Shown here: in pieces, positions 26,501-34,758 of the stretch
How the letters are laid out: the number at the start of each line of letters is the position of its first letter
Numbering within the stretch: the first letter of the stretch is position 1
Origin: Bacteroidaceae bacterium
GTDB taxonomy: Bacteria > Bacteroidota > Bacteroidia > Bacteroidales > Bacteroidaceae
NCBI GenBank assembly: GCA_017507385.1
Contig: JAFWAX010000065.1
Span: 1-64,000, forward strand
Reading direction: 5' to 3'
Length of the DNA: 64,000 nucleotides
Position numbers and translations under genes: made by a program
The notes under the pieces: model-generated
Database searches by the model: none
Told to the model about the DNA's origin: nothing
What the model saw: only the letters and a program-made list of their open reading frames with translations

Positions 26501-26788
26501 AACGAGAATGGTGTGCAGACCACGGCTGTTACATGGCCTGATGAGGAAAATGGTGAAAAGGAGAATGTGATGAAGATGATTGCCGACCACAAGTTCGATC
26601 TCATCGTCAATATTCCAAAGAACCACACCAAGCGTGAACTGACAAATGGCTACATCATCCGTCGTGGAGCGATTGACCATAACATTCCGCTCATCACCAA
26701 TGCTCGTCTTGCTTCTGCTTTCATCGAGGCATTCTGCGAGAAGGGATTGAATGACATCCAGATAAAGAGCTGGCAGGAGTATGAATAA
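23558..26788 (+). CDS. carB: Carbamoyl phosphate synthase large subunit
   Basis: Makes carbamoyl phosphate for pyrimidines and arginine. 1076 residues, full length. Two homologous ATP-grasp halves each begin with a VLGSGxxxIG motif (VLVLGSGALKIGQAGEFDYSG near residue 8 and VIVLGSGAYRIGSSVEFDW near residue 564), and the C-terminal MGS-like regulatory domain is present (STKEKVAMLDAARALVKNG...IYGTEGTAKFL). The small glutaminase subunit carA is not in the window. It sits downstream of pyrH with the minus-strand Sel1 gene between them. Confidence 0.98.
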   Translation: MKKQLKKVLVLGSGALKIGQAGEFDYSGSQALKALREEGIKSVLVNPNVATIQTSEGIADKVYFLPVNTFFVTEIIKKERPDGILLAFGGQTALNCGTELFLNGTLKEYGVEVLGTSVESIMNTEDRDLFVKELNKIDMKVPVSQACETMEEAVATARRIGYPIMIRSAYALGGLGSGVCPDEETFKSIAESAFTFAPQVLVEESLKGWKEIEFEVIRDANDRCFTVASMENFDPLGIHTGESIVVAPTCSLTEEQVKMLQEIAVKCVRHLQIVGECNIQYAFNAETNDYRIIEINARLSRSSALASKATGYPLAFVAAKIALGYTLDQIGEMGTTNSAYVAPSLDYLICKIPRWDLTKFAGVSRKIGSSMKSVGEIMSIGRTFEELIQKGLRMIGQGMHGFVGNDHTKFDNLDEELANPTDLRIFAIAQALEEGYSIERICELTKIDPWFLERLKNIVDYKHKLESYNAIEEIPADVLRQAKIYGFSDFQIARFVLKDAAKNMEKENLAVRAYRKKLGVLPAVKRIPTVASEHPDLTNYLYMTYAVEGYDVNYYNNEKSVIVLGSGAYRIGSSVEFDWCSVNAINTARKLGYKSIMINYNPETVSTDYDICDRLYFDELSFERVLDVIDLENPRGVIVSVGGQIPNNLAMKLYRQSVPILGTSPISIDRAENRNKFSAMLDQLGIDQPQWSALTSMDDVKAFVDRVGFPVLVRPSYVLSGAAMNVCYDNEELERFLQMASEVSKEYPVVISQFMTETNEIEFDAVAQNGEVVEYAISEHVEFAGVHSGDATMVFPAQQISFATARQIKRISRAIAKELNISGPFNIQFLAKGRDVKVIECNLRASRSFPFVSKVLKRNFIETATRIMLDAPYSKPNKGEFDIDHMGVKASQFSFARLQNADPVLGVDMSSTGEVGCMGDTYEEALLNSLIATGYNIPSKEKAIMISSGSTKEKVAMLDAARALVKNGYTIYGTEGTAKFLNENGVQTTAVTWPDEENGEKENVMKMIADHKFDLIVNIPKNHTKRELTNGYIIRRGAIDHNIPLITNARLASAFIEAFCEKGLNDIQIKSWQEYE

Positions 26789-26799
26789 TCTCTGCTGAT

Positions 26800-26865
26800 G
26801 TGAGTTCGACGAAATAAAAGTTGCGTGAATTAACTATCTTCGTACGAATTTGTCGAACTTACGTT
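26800..26865. repeat. Imperfect inverted repeat with GTGAGTTCGAC ends
   Basis: GTGAGTTCGAC (26800-26810) faces GTCGAACTTAC (26852-26862, followed by GTT), just downstream of carB. The same end motif recurs at 45995-46028. Confidence 0.55.
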
Positions 26866-26884
26866 CTATTATATAATAATGTAT

Positions 26885-26916
26885 AAGAGAGGGCGACATC
26901 GATGCCGCCCTCTCTT
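26885..26916 (+). terminator. Hairpin terminator of carB
   Basis: AAGAGAGGGCG (26885-26895) pairs with CGCCCTCTCTT (26906-26916) over a 10-nt loop. The remaining 220 bp up to the sufS promoter show no gene. Confidence 0.7.
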
Positions 26917-27139
26917 CTTGTATGCTTCCTGTTGGGCTTTTTGATGCGAGTTGTTGTGATTCCGTATCACTTCGTGGGTGTAGGGTGCGCCGAATGCTCG
27001 ATGTGTGGACAAGGATGTGACGGTTGTGTAAGTGGATTGAATTGAATATTGGGGCTGTGTAATTCGTGGCTGCAAAGTGAAAAACGTGAGGCGTGTGCGT
27101 GTTTCGGCAACCTAAAAAGTGGGTTTTTGCAAAGCACTC

Positions 27140-27170
27140 TTTGTAGAATCATGAAAAAATGGTTACTTTG
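27140..27170 (+). promoter_or_regulatory. Promoter of sufS
   Basis: TTTG (27140-27143), 19-bp spacer, TTACTTTG (27163-27170). Predicted transcription starts near 27177, which rules out the in-frame ATG at 27173 as the start of the gene. Confidence 0.65.
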
Positions 27171-27232
27171 CATTGATTAATGTTCGTTGGGGACGTGGGC
27201 AATGCCCGTGTGTCCCTGATGTTGTTACCGCT

Positions 27233-28456
27233 ATGCAGATGATGTATGATGTGAACAGAGTGAGGAAAGACTTCCCGATTCTCGCTCGGCAAGTATATGG
27301 GAAACCGCTGGTTTATCTGGACAATGGAGCCACTACGCAGAAGCCTCGTTGTGTGGTTGAGGCGATGGTGGACGAGTATTACAACGTGAATGCTAATGTC
27401 CATCGCGGCGTACATTTCTTGTCGCAGCAGGCTACTGATTTGCACGAGGCGAGCCGTGAGTCTGTACGCAAGTTCATCAATGCCAGAAGCGTGAACGAGA
27501 TCATCTTTACGAGAGGTACGACCGAAAGTATCAACCTGTTGGCATTCTCGTTTGGCGAATCGATGGTGAAGGAAGGAGATGAGATTGTGGTGAGCGCGAT
27601 GGAACATCACAGCAACATCGTGCCTTGGCAGATGATGTGTGCGAGAAAAGGTGCAGTGCTGAAAGTGATTCCGATGACAGACGATGGCGAACTGCAGATA
27701 GATGAGTATGTGAAGCTGCTGAACGAGAAGACAAGGTTGGTTTGCTGCACGCACGTCAGCAATGTACTGGGTACGGTCAACCCAGTGAAAGAGGTGGTGA
27801 GGATTGCACATGAGCAAGGCGTTCCAGTGCTGGTAGATGGCGCACAGTCAACACCGCACTTTGCTGTGGACATGCAGGATTTGGACTGCGATTTCTTTGC
27901 TTTCTCGGGGCACAAGATGTATGGCCCTACTGGCATCGGCGTGCTGTACGGGAAGGAAGAATGGCTGGACAAGCTGCCTCCGTATCAAGGTGGTGGAGAA
28001 ATGATTAAGAATGTAAGTTTTGAACAGACAACATACAATGAACTGCCCTATAAGTTTGAGGCCGGAACTCCCGATTACATTGCCTCTCACGCTTTGGCAA
28101 CGGCTATCGATTATGTGACGGCTTTGGGCATGGACAATATTTTCAGGCATGAGCAAGAACTGACTCGCTATGCGATGGATTGCATGAAGGAAATCGAGGG
28201 CATGCGCATTTTCGGACCAGTTGAAGGACATGATGCCGTTATCAGTTTCCAGGTGGGCGACATCCACCACCTCGACATGGGAACGCTGCTAGACCGTTTA
28301 GGCATTGCGGTGCGAACCGGACATCATTGCGCAGAGCCGCTGATGCGTCGTCTTGGCATCGAAGGGACGGTCAGGGCATCATTCGGGCTCTATAACACTC
28401 GCGAAGAAGTAGATGTGCTGGTCGAAGGCATAAAGCGAGTGGCACAGATGTTTTAA
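27233..28456 (+). CDS. sufS: SufS-type cysteine desulfurase
   Basis: PLP enzyme that takes sulfur from cysteine for Fe-S cluster assembly. About 407 residues from ATG 27233 (27239 and 27242 are close alternatives); the upstream ATG at 27173 lies before the predicted transcription start. Motifs: YLDNGATTQKP, FTRGTTESINLLA, FSGHKMYGPTG with the PLP lysine, and RTGHHCAEPLM with the persulfide cysteine. Group II features match SufS. No sufBCD or sufE is within the window. hisS follows 31 bp later and may share the transcript. Confidence 0.93.
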   Translation: MQMMYDVNRVRKDFPILARQVYGKPLVYLDNGATTQKPRCVVEAMVDEYYNVNANVHRGVHFLSQQATDLHEASRESVRKFINARSVNEIIFTRGTTESINLLAFSFGESMVKEGDEIVVSAMEHHSNIVPWQMMCARKGAVLKVIPMTDDGELQIDEYVKLLNEKTRLVCCTHVSNVLGTVNPVKEVVRIAHEQGVPVLVDGAQSTPHFAVDMQDLDCDFFAFSGHKMYGPTGIGVLYGKEEWLDKLPPYQGGGEMIKNVSFEQTTYNELPYKFEAGTPDYIASHALATAIDYVTALGMDNIFRHEQELTRYAMDCMKEIEGMRIFGPVEGHDAVISFQVGDIHHLDMGTLLDRLGIAVRTGHHCAEPLMRRLGIEGTVRASFGLYNTREEVDVLVEGIKRVAQMF

Positions 28457-28487
28457 ATTTGTTTACCAGTAAAAATAGATAAATTTC

Positions 28488-29864
28488 ATGGCACAGAAAC
28501 CAGGTATTCCAAAGGGTACACGCGACTTCTCGCCTGTTGAGATGGCGAAGCGCAACTACATATTCAACACCATCAAGGAGGTGTATGCCTTGTATGGCTT
28601 CCAGCAGATAGAAACGCCTGCAATGGAGAATCTCTCCACGCTGATGGGCAAGTATGGCGAAGAGGGCGACAAGCTTCTTTTCAAGATTCTTAATTCAGGA
28701 GATTTCATGCATGGCATGACGGCTGATGAAGTGGCAAGCACAAGCACGCTGAAGCTGGCAGCAAAATTCTGCGAGAAGGGACTTCGATATGACCTCACAG
28801 TGCCTTTCGCACGTTATGTTGTGCAGCACCGCGAGGAATTGGCTTTGCCGTTCAAGCGTTATCAGATTCAGCCCGTATGGCGTGCCGACCGTCCGCAGAA
28901 AGGGCGTTACCGTGAGTTCTATCAGTGCGATGCCGATGTGGTAGGCAGCGAATCGCTGCTGAATGAGGTTGAGCTGATGCAGATTGTGGATACAGTGTTT
29001 ACAAGATTCGGTGTGCGTGTATGTATCAAGATCAATAACCGAAAAATCCTTACAGGCATCGCCGAGATGATAGGTCAGGCCGATAAGATTGTTGACATCA
29101 CTGTCGCAATCGATAAGCTGGACAAGATTGGTCTTGATGCTGTGAATGCAGAGCTGGCAGAAGATGGGATTCCTGCTGAGGCTATCGAAAAGCTCCAGCC
29201 CATCATCAAGTTGAGCGGCTCTAATGCAGAGAAGCTGCAGACGATGAAGGAGGTGCTGCAAGATTCAGCAATCGGCATGAAGGGCATTGAGGAAACTGAA
29301 TATATTCTCTCCAAGTTGGGTGCGCTTGCAGCCGATGCTTCAACGCTGAACAATGCCATTGAGCTCGACCTGACGCTGGCACGCGGCTTGAACTATTACA
29401 CAGGTGCCATCTTTGAAGTGAAGGCTTTGGATGTTCAGATAGGCTCCATCACAGGAGGTGGACGTTACGACAACTTGACAGGCATTTTCGGTCTCCCCGG
29501 CTTGAGTGGTGTGGGCATTTCGTTCGGTGCCGACCGCATCTTCGATGTGCTCAATCAGTTAGACCTCTATCCCAAAGGAGCAGTCAGCGCCACACAACTG
29601 CTCTTCGTCAACTTTGGTGAGGCAGAAGCCGGCTATTGTCTGCCTCTGCTGGCAAAAGTGCGCGCAGCAGGCATTGCAGCCGAGATTTATCCGGATGCGG
29701 TGAAGATGAAGAAGCAGATGAACTACGCCAATGCCAAGCAGATACCTTTTGTTGCCATTGTAGGCGAAAGCGAGATGGCAGAAGGCAAGGTGAACATGAA
29801 GAATATGACTACCGGCGAACAGATGCTGGTCGATGCAGAAAAGATATTGGACGGCATCCGTTAG
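28488..29864 (+). CDS. hisS: Histidyl-tRNA synthetase
   Basis: Class II aminoacyl-tRNA synthetase, 458 residues. Motif 1 region [17 protein letters not shown], motif 2 [13 protein letters not shown], the histidine-specific [14 protein letters not shown], and motif 3 [13 protein letters not shown]...[11 protein letters not shown] are visible, followed by the anticodon-binding domain. It ends at a strong terminator. Confidence 0.98.
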   Translation: MAQKPGIPKGTRDFSPVEMAKRNYIFNTIKEVYALYGFQQIETPAMENLSTLMGKYGEEGDKLLFKILNSGDFMHGMTADEVASTSTLKLAAKFCEKGLRYDLTVPFARYVVQHREELALPFKRYQIQPVWRADRPQKGRYREFYQCDADVVGSESLLNEVELMQIVDTVFTRFGVRVCIKINNRKILTGIAEMIGQADKIVDITVAIDKLDKIGLDAVNAELAEDGIPAEAIEKLQPIIKLSGSNAEKLQTMKEVLQDSAIGMKGIEETEYILSKLGALAADASTLNNAIELDLTLARGLNYYTGAIFEVKALDVQIGSITGGGRYDNLTGIFGLPGLSGVGISFGADRIFDVLNQLDLYPKGAVSATQLLFVNFGEAEAGYCLPLLAKVRAAGIAAEIYPDAVKMKKQMNYANAKQIPFVAIVGESEMAEGKVNMKNMTTGEQMLVDAEKILDGIR

Positions 29865-29886
29865 TAGTGCGGATGGCATGAATGCG

Positions 29887-29940
29887 AATCTCCTCAAAAG
29901 CTTGAAAGAAAAGCTTTTGGGGAGATTTATGTTTTTTAGC
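29887..29940 (+). terminator. Rho-independent terminator of hisS
   Basis: AATCTCCTCAAAAGCTT (29887-29903) pairs with AAGCTTTTGGGGAGATT (29911-29927), followed by a T-rich run. Confidence 0.9.
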
Positions 29941-30014
29941 GGCTCTCATTCTCCAATTTTCACCTTCGTGCTTATTTTTCTGACAATCATGCTATAGTTT
30001 CGAAAAACTTTCAT

Positions 30015-30022
30015 TATCTTTG
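30015..30022 (+). promoter_or_regulatory. Promoter -7 motif of the LRR leader
   Basis: TATCTTTG. A start near 30029 gives a leader of about 415 nt before the LRR start codon. Confidence 0.6.
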
Positions 30023-30028
30023 CCCTGA

Positions 30029-30375
30029 CTTTGCCAGCCTTCGGGAGGGCGGGTCATGACATCGATGGATAATGTTCCTTAGTCAGTGCAGGTCGAGAAC
30101 CTCTGAGACACAGGACATTAAAAGGACGTTTTCAAACGTTATCTTCAAGTCATCAAACTTCGCAAACTTGATTCTATCTGAAGATACCGCAATGAAGCGT
30201 CCATGCTGGGTGTATTATACCCGTATGTGTGAAAGCCGCAATTGTAGGTTTTCGACATACATTATATATAATACGCATTGGCGTGGGCTGGCTGAGTTGC
30301 TTATCTCGATAGAAAGGCAATGCGAAGGCCTGATGACTGGGATAAGCGAGGAAGTATTCTCCCACGTCTTTTTGT
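30029..30375 (+). ncRNA. Candidate multi-hairpin leader RNA with terminator-like end
   Basis: Visible helices, in order: TATCTTCA with TGAAGATA (about 30139-30185); GGGTGT with ATACCC (30207-30221); GTATGT (30222-30227) with ACATAC (30255-30260), enclosing GAAA with TTTC; and an outer CGTGGG (30282-30287) with CCCACG (30361-30366), enclosing GCTTATC (30299-30305) with GATAAGC (30341-30347). The last helix is followed by TCTTTTTG, like an intrinsic terminator. It lies between a promoter and the LRR gene. Reading frames crossing it lack coding character. No known RNA (tmRNA, RNase P, 6S, SRP) is recognised. Either a cis-regulatory attenuator or a small RNA. Confidence 0.5.
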
Positions 30376-30443
30376 ATCCGCATATTTAATTGTTAATCGC
30401 TGAAGTTGGGGAGAAGCGGAGGCAAAAAAAGAATCAAAAAACA

Positions 30444-32375
30444 ATGAAAAAACTAAGAACATTGACTGCACTCATAGCTGTGCTATGCAGTTGCGCTATT
30501 TCCGCCTATGACTTTGAGGTGAATGGAATTTATTACAACAAGCTTTCCTCAACGACTGTAGAGGTTACTTCTGGTACGGATAAATACAGCGGTGATGTGG
30601 CTATTCCTGAATCTGTGACTTGCATGGGAAGCACTTATAGCGTGGTAAGTATCGCAAATTATGCTTTCTATGATTGCAGGGAGTTGGAGAAAATTACCAT
30701 TTCAAACGGTGTCATGTGCATTGGAGACAATGCATTTCAAAATTGTTCCAAATTGATGGAAATTGTTATTCCAAAGAGCGTGGTGAGTGTCGGGTATAAT
30801 GCATTCTATTGCAGTGGTTTGGCTTCAATTGTTGTTTCAGAGAGTACGGCGAGCATAGGATACGAGGCGTTCCATGGAACCCCTTGGTGGGAACGTCAAG
30901 AAGAAGGAGTGATATACATCAATAACATATTGTATGCATATAAAGGCTGGATGGAAGAGGGGACAGCTGTGGTTGTCAAAGAAGGAACGAGAAGCATCGC
31001 AGATTATGCTTTCGAACGCTGCAGGAACTTGGAGAAAATCACCATTCCCAATAGCGTGACGAGCATCGGAGACGAGGCTTTCTCTTACTGCTCCGGCTTG
31101 AAAGAAATCATTATCCCGAACAGTATTATGAGCATTGGAACTAATGCGTTTGAAGGTACCTCTTGGTGGGAAAGCCAAAAAGGAGTGATTTACATTGGTC
31201 AAGTGTTGTATGGATGCAAGGGAGATTCGTATTCTTTGACATCAGTGGATATCAAAGACGGGACGAAAAGTATCGCAGATTATGCTTTCGAAGGTTGTTT
31301 CGGCTTGAAGGAAATCTCCATCCCGAACAGTGTTACAAGCATTGGAAGCGGTGCTTTCTGGTACTGTTCCGGCTTGAAGGAAATTACCATCCCGAATAGT
31401 GTTACAAGCATTGGAGATTACACTTTCTATGGTTGTTCTAGCTTGAAAGAAATCACCATCCCTAATAGTATTACGAGTATAGATAGTGTGTTTGTTGGGT
31501 GCGATGGCTTGGTTGAGATTACTATTCCCAATAGTGTTACGAGCATTGGAGACAAAGCATTCTATGGCTGCTCTGAATTGAAGGAGATTACCATTCCGAA
31601 CAGTGTTACGAGCATTGGAGACAAAGCATTCCAAGATTGCTCTGATTTACAAGATATCACTATTCCAAGCAGTGTGACTGTGATAGGGGACGAAGTGTTT
31701 CGGAATTGCTCTGCTTTGGAGGAAATCACCATTCCGAACGGTGTGATGAACATCGGAGAACTTGCTTTCGAAAGTTGTGATAATTTACAAAAAATCACCA
31801 TTCCGAACAGTGTTACGAGCATTGGTACAGAAGCTTTCAGAGATTGCTATAGCTTAAAGGATATCGTTATTCCTAACAGTGTGTCGAGCATTGGATCCCT
31901 TGCTTTTTGTAGGTGTATAGACTTGGTAAAAATTGTTATACCTGAAAGCGTGACAAACATTGAATACCAAACTTTCTATGGGTGTGATAGCTTAGCTGAA
32001 ATAACCATTCCTTCAAGTGTGACAGAAATCGGGGATGAAGCCTTTATGAACTGCTCTTATGTCAAGAAGATTGTGTGCAATGCCACCACGCCTCCGACTG
32101 CTTATTATGACACATTCACCGGCATCAACAAGGAAGAGTGCGTCCTGATGGTGCCGGAGGGAACAGAGGCTTTGTACAAGGAAGCGAAGAGATGGAAGGA
32201 CTTTCTTGTGATTGAGAGCATCCCATCAGCCATTGAGCAGGTAGCAGGCTCAACAGCGGTGGCGGGTGACATCTACGACCTGAGCGGAAGACTGGTGGGG
32301 GCTCAGGCTGAAGGCATGGATGGCTTGGCTCCGGGCGTCTATGTGAAGAACGGGAAAAAGTATATCGTGAAATAA
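30444..32375 (+). CDS. BspA-type leucine-rich-repeat surface protein
   Basis: 643 residues from ATG 30444, which opens a good signal peptide (MKKLRTLTALIAVLCSCAISA); the longer frame from 30390 is unlikely. About fifteen LRR_5-type units of 23 residues follow (pattern ITIPNSVTSIGDxAFxxCSxLKE), with two degenerate interruptions containing TPWWERQ and TSWWESQ. Then comes a spacer domain (KKIVCNATTPPT...VPEGTEALYKEA) and a tail IYDLSGR...PGVYVKNGKKYIVK resembling a type IX secretion signal. BspA-like proteins bind host or bacterial surfaces; the ligand here is unknown. A long structured leader precedes it. A truncated relative lies at 145-504. Confidence 0.88.
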   Translation: MKKLRTLTALIAVLCSCAISAYDFEVNGIYYNKLSSTTVEVTSGTDKYSGDVAIPESVTCMGSTYSVVSIANYAFYDCRELEKITISNGVMCIGDNAFQNCSKLMEIVIPKSVVSVGYNAFYCSGLASIVVSESTASIGYEAFHGTPWWERQEEGVIYINNILYAYKGWMEEGTAVVVKEGTRSIADYAFERCRNLEKITIPNSVTSIGDEAFSYCSGLKEIIIPNSIMSIGTNAFEGTSWWESQKGVIYIGQVLYGCKGDSYSLTSVDIKDGTKSIADYAFEGCFGLKEISIPNSVTSIGSGAFWYCSGLKEITIPNSVTSIGDYTFYGCSSLKEITIPNSITSIDSVFVGCDGLVEITIPNSVTSIGDKAFYGCSELKEITIPNSVTSIGDKAFQDCSDLQDITIPSSVTVIGDEVFRNCSALEEITIPNGVMNIGELAFESCDNLQKITIPNSVTSIGTEAFRDCYSLKDIVIPNSVSSIGSLAFCRCIDLVKIVIPESVTNIEYQTFYGCDSLAEITIPSSVTEIGDEAFMNCSYVKKIVCNATTPPTAYYDTFTGINKEECVLMVPEGTEALYKEAKRWKDFLVIESIPSAIEQVAGSTAVAGDIYDLSGRLVGAQAEGMDGLAPGVYVKNGKKYIVK

Positions 32376-32391
32376 GCGTTGTTTTTGTGCT

Positions 32392-32467
32392 CACCGCCTT
32401 CATCATATTTAAAACACCGTGCGCGAAATATTTCGTAGGCGGTGTTTTAAATATTATGCGCACGGTG
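32392..32467. repeat. Palindromic element, copy 1 (rearranged)
   Basis: Blocks run A (CACCGCCT, 32392-32399), B (32405-32414), C (CACCGTGCGC, 32415-32424), a GAAATATTTC centre, A' (AGGCGGTG, 32437-32444), B' and C' (GCGCACGGTG, 32458-32467). The central arms ATATTTAAAACACCG and CGGTGTTTTAAATAT pair perfectly (32405-32419 with 32440-32454). It follows the LRR stop by 16 bp and is related to the element at 62853-62924. Confidence 0.85.
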
Positions 32468-32554
32468 GACACGTGGGAAACAGCGAGTTTTATGTGAATT
32501 TGCCGAACTCGCGTTGAAATAAAATTCCTAATTGTGATGAGAGGGGACGGATAC

Positions 32555-32588
32555 AGAAAAGGCGTGGATTTTGTTCCACGCCTTTTCT
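32555..32588. terminator. Terminator after the receiver gene
   Basis: AGAAAAGGCGTGGA (32555-32568) pairs with TCCACGCCTTTTCT (32575-32588), next to the stop codon of the receiver gene on the minus strand. Confidence 0.9.
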
Positions 32589-32589
32589 C

Positions 32590-33018
32590 TTATCCTTTCA
32601 GTTTTCTTTGGGCTTCTTGCAGATTGATCTGCGTTGTTACGCTGTTGAGCAGCTTCTCCATGATGATGGGCTTGTTGATGAAGTCGTTGGCTCCCAGCTG
32701 GAATCCCTTTGCGATGTCCTGTTCGGAATTGAGCGCAGAGAGGATGATGATGGGAAGGTCCTTGGTGTCTTCGGATGAACGAAGGCGGCGGATGACTTCA
32801 AAGCCGTCGATGCCTGGCATCATCAAGTCGAGCAGCAGGAGGTCTGGCTTCTTCTGGGCAATGGCGTCGAGGGCGGCTTGTCCTCCATTGGCTGTACGTA
32901 TCTCGAATGTGTACTGAGACAGCATCTTCTTGATGAGGAGGATGTTCAATGGAACGTCGTCAACCACAAGGACGGAAAGACTATCCACGTCAATGCCAGG
33001 TGTGATGAGATTATTCAT
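32590..33018 (-). CDS. Single-domain response regulator
   Basis: 142 residues, just a CheY-like receiver: acidic pair in VLVVDDVPLN, phospho-acceptor Asp in LLLLDLMMPG, Ser of the switch in IILSA and Lys in NKPI are all present. No output domain, so it must act through protein contacts. It follows the zinc-ribbon protein gene by 33 bp on the same strand and ends at a terminator. No histidine kinase lies nearby. Confidence 0.9.
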   Translation of the reverse strand: MNNLITPGIDVDSLSVLVVDDVPLNILLIKKMLSQYTFEIRTANGGQAALDAIAQKKPDLLLLDLMMPGIDGFEVIRRLRSSEDTKDLPIIILSALNSEQDIAKGFQLGANDFINKPIIMEKLLNSVTTQINLQEAQRKLKG

Positions 33019-33051
33019 AACTTTTTTATTTTGAGAGTTTTATTTTCAATA

Positions 33052-34533
33052 TTATTCTGGACTTTCTTGATTCTCTTTCTCCTTCTGTGCCTTAAGGACA
33101 GTCTCGGGGTCATAGTCGATGCTATCGTCAGGATTGATGGAAATGAAGTTCATGTCTTTGATGAAATCCTCGATGGTAGACTGATTGCCTTGCAGCTTGA
33201 TGTAGGTGTGGCATATCTTCTCGCCTGGTTTCAGAATGGCTGCCGCTGCTCGGATGGTTTCCGATAGCATGATTTGGAAGTTGATGATGCCTTCTTCGGT
33301 GTCCCCCGTGTAGTTGTGTATGATGGAGCCTACATAGATGATGTTGTTGGCGGCTGAAATCTTGTTGTTGGGGAAGTACAGGCAGGCCAGTTCGATGCCT
33401 TCGGGGCGTATTGGCATGGTTTCTCCTTTTTCATTCAGAATCCAGATTTTGCCGACCAGTACGTCGCCGCGGATGTTGCCGCTGAATTTCTGCTCGGCCA
33501 GCAGGCGGATGCGGTTGACGAAGCGATTGTATTCGATGTAGTTGTCGTAGAATTCGGTGTAAACTGTGAATCCGATGCTTGGCGAGATGATGGACTGCTT
33601 TCCTTCGGCTGTGATTTCGTAGATGTTGAAGTTTTGCGGAATCAGCTCTTCTGCATCGTGTGTCTTTTGGCAGCTTGTACACAGTGTCTTTTTCTTCGGC
33701 TCGATGAATGTGTTTCCGCAAGTGTTGCAGGTGTGTATGATGGCTGGCCGGTCGTAGTCCATGCCGATGTGCTGCAGAATCTTATGGCACTTGGGGCAGC
33801 GAAGCTGTCCGCCAAAGTTGTAGGTGTGTTCTGGACTTACATTGGCGCATCTGAAATGATGAATCACCTCTTCGGTTTGGATGGATGACTGTCCGCACTT
33901 CGGACACGTCTGTATGTAGAGGAGGTGTGAGTGCAAGCATGATGGGCACAGATAGACCTTGTTGACAAATTTTGTAGAGCGGAACATGCCTTTCTCTGCC
34001 ATTGACTGCATGAAGACAAAGTATTCGCTCAGTTCATAATGCCCCAGTCTGTAGAACAGGTCAAATACAGGAATGGTATATCCTGTTGATGCTGAAACGT
34101 CCAGTTTGGGTTCGAGGACCGTCTTTTTTCTGGATATAAGGTAACGTGTCAGTCTGATAAAGAACTGGTTGGATGAAAGAATGGGGTCTTCTTGTGCATT
34201 CAGCCCGAGCTGGCTGTTGTATGCTATGATGTTTTCAATCTGTGTCAAGACCTCCATGCTGTTCCAGTCGTCAGCATACCCGTCGATGATTTCGTTGTAG
34301 TTGCCCATCTTTCCCTTCAGGGCGCTTGTTACAAATAGTGGTTTGTAGCAGCATTTTGAAGAGGTGATGGGGTTGATGCTGTTCAAGATGGTTTTAGTCT
34401 CTTCAACTGATTCGTTGACGATGAACACAACGTCGAAGAGGTACTCTGGAAAGTCGGGGCTTTCGTCCAGGGCGAAAGGGCTATCCAGCAGTAGCACTCG
34501 TCTGTCACCATCGTTGCTTTGGATCGTTATCAT
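33052..34533 (-). CDS. Multi-zinc-ribbon signalling protein, TackOD1-like
   Basis: 493 residues, no signal peptide. Three regions: an N-terminal alpha/beta part (1-115) that looks like a degenerate receiver; a helical part then a cysteine-rich core with CxxC pairs at 196/199, 210/213, 246/249, 269/272 and 285/288; and a C-terminal alpha/beta part (about 315-465). The core resembles the TackOD1 output domain as I remember it, a zinc-binding domain found in signalling proteins. First gene of a two-gene operon with a stand-alone receiver, which suggests the two work together. TAAATTTG lies 78 bp upstream. Confidence 0.6.
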   Translation of the reverse strand: MITIQSNDGDRRVLLLDSPFALDESPDFPEYLFDVVFIVNESVEETKTILNSINPITSSKCCYKPLFVTSALKGKMGNYNEIIDGYADDWNSMEVLTQIENIIAYNSQLGLNAQEDPILSSNQFFIRLTRYLISRKKTVLEPKLDVSASTGYTIPVFDLFYRLGHYELSEYFVFMQSMAEKGMFRSTKFVNKVYLCPSCLHSHLLYIQTCPKCGQSSIQTEEVIHHFRCANVSPEHTYNFGGQLRCPKCHKILQHIGMDYDRPAIIHTCNTCGNTFIEPKKKTLCTSCQKTHDAEELIPQNFNIYEITAEGKQSIISPSIGFTVYTEFYDNYIEYNRFVNRIRLLAEQKFSGNIRGDVLVGKIWILNEKGETMPIRPEGIELACLYFPNNKISAANNIIYVGSIIHNYTGDTEEGIINFQIMLSETIRAAAAILKPGEKICHTYIKLQGNQSTIEDFIKDMNFISINPDDSIDYDPETVLKAQKEKENQESPE

Positions 34534-34610
34534 TGTTTTATAGTATTATTGCAGGAGCATGGCTGATGAACTTCATGTGCCTGTGACTGTCGTGAATATT
34601 GGTTAATTTG

Positions 34611-34618
34611 CAAATTTA
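34611..34618 (-). promoter_or_regulatory. Promoter -7 motif of the zinc-ribbon/receiver operon
   Basis: TAAATTTG on the minus strand, 78 bp before the start codon. Confidence 0.45.
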
Positions 34619-34758
34619 TAATATTTTTTTTTAATTAATGTTTTTTAAAGTGTTTTTTTTCAATAAAACAAGTTTTTCGATTAGGCATTTGCTTGTTTTT
34701 GAAGGAATACATGCGGAACTCGCCTTGATATGCAGTTTTCCTGTGCAACGCTTAAAAG

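Noticed and set aside
30029-30375. tmRNA or RNase P RNA
   Set aside because: Size is similar, but the tmRNA 3' acceptor and tag frame and the RNase P GAGGAAAGTCCGGGC core are absent.
30072-30389. 105-codon frame in the LRR leader (and a 69-codon frame opposite it)
   Set aside because: Both cross the hairpins of the proposed leader RNA and lack coding character; they are more simply explained by the RNA.
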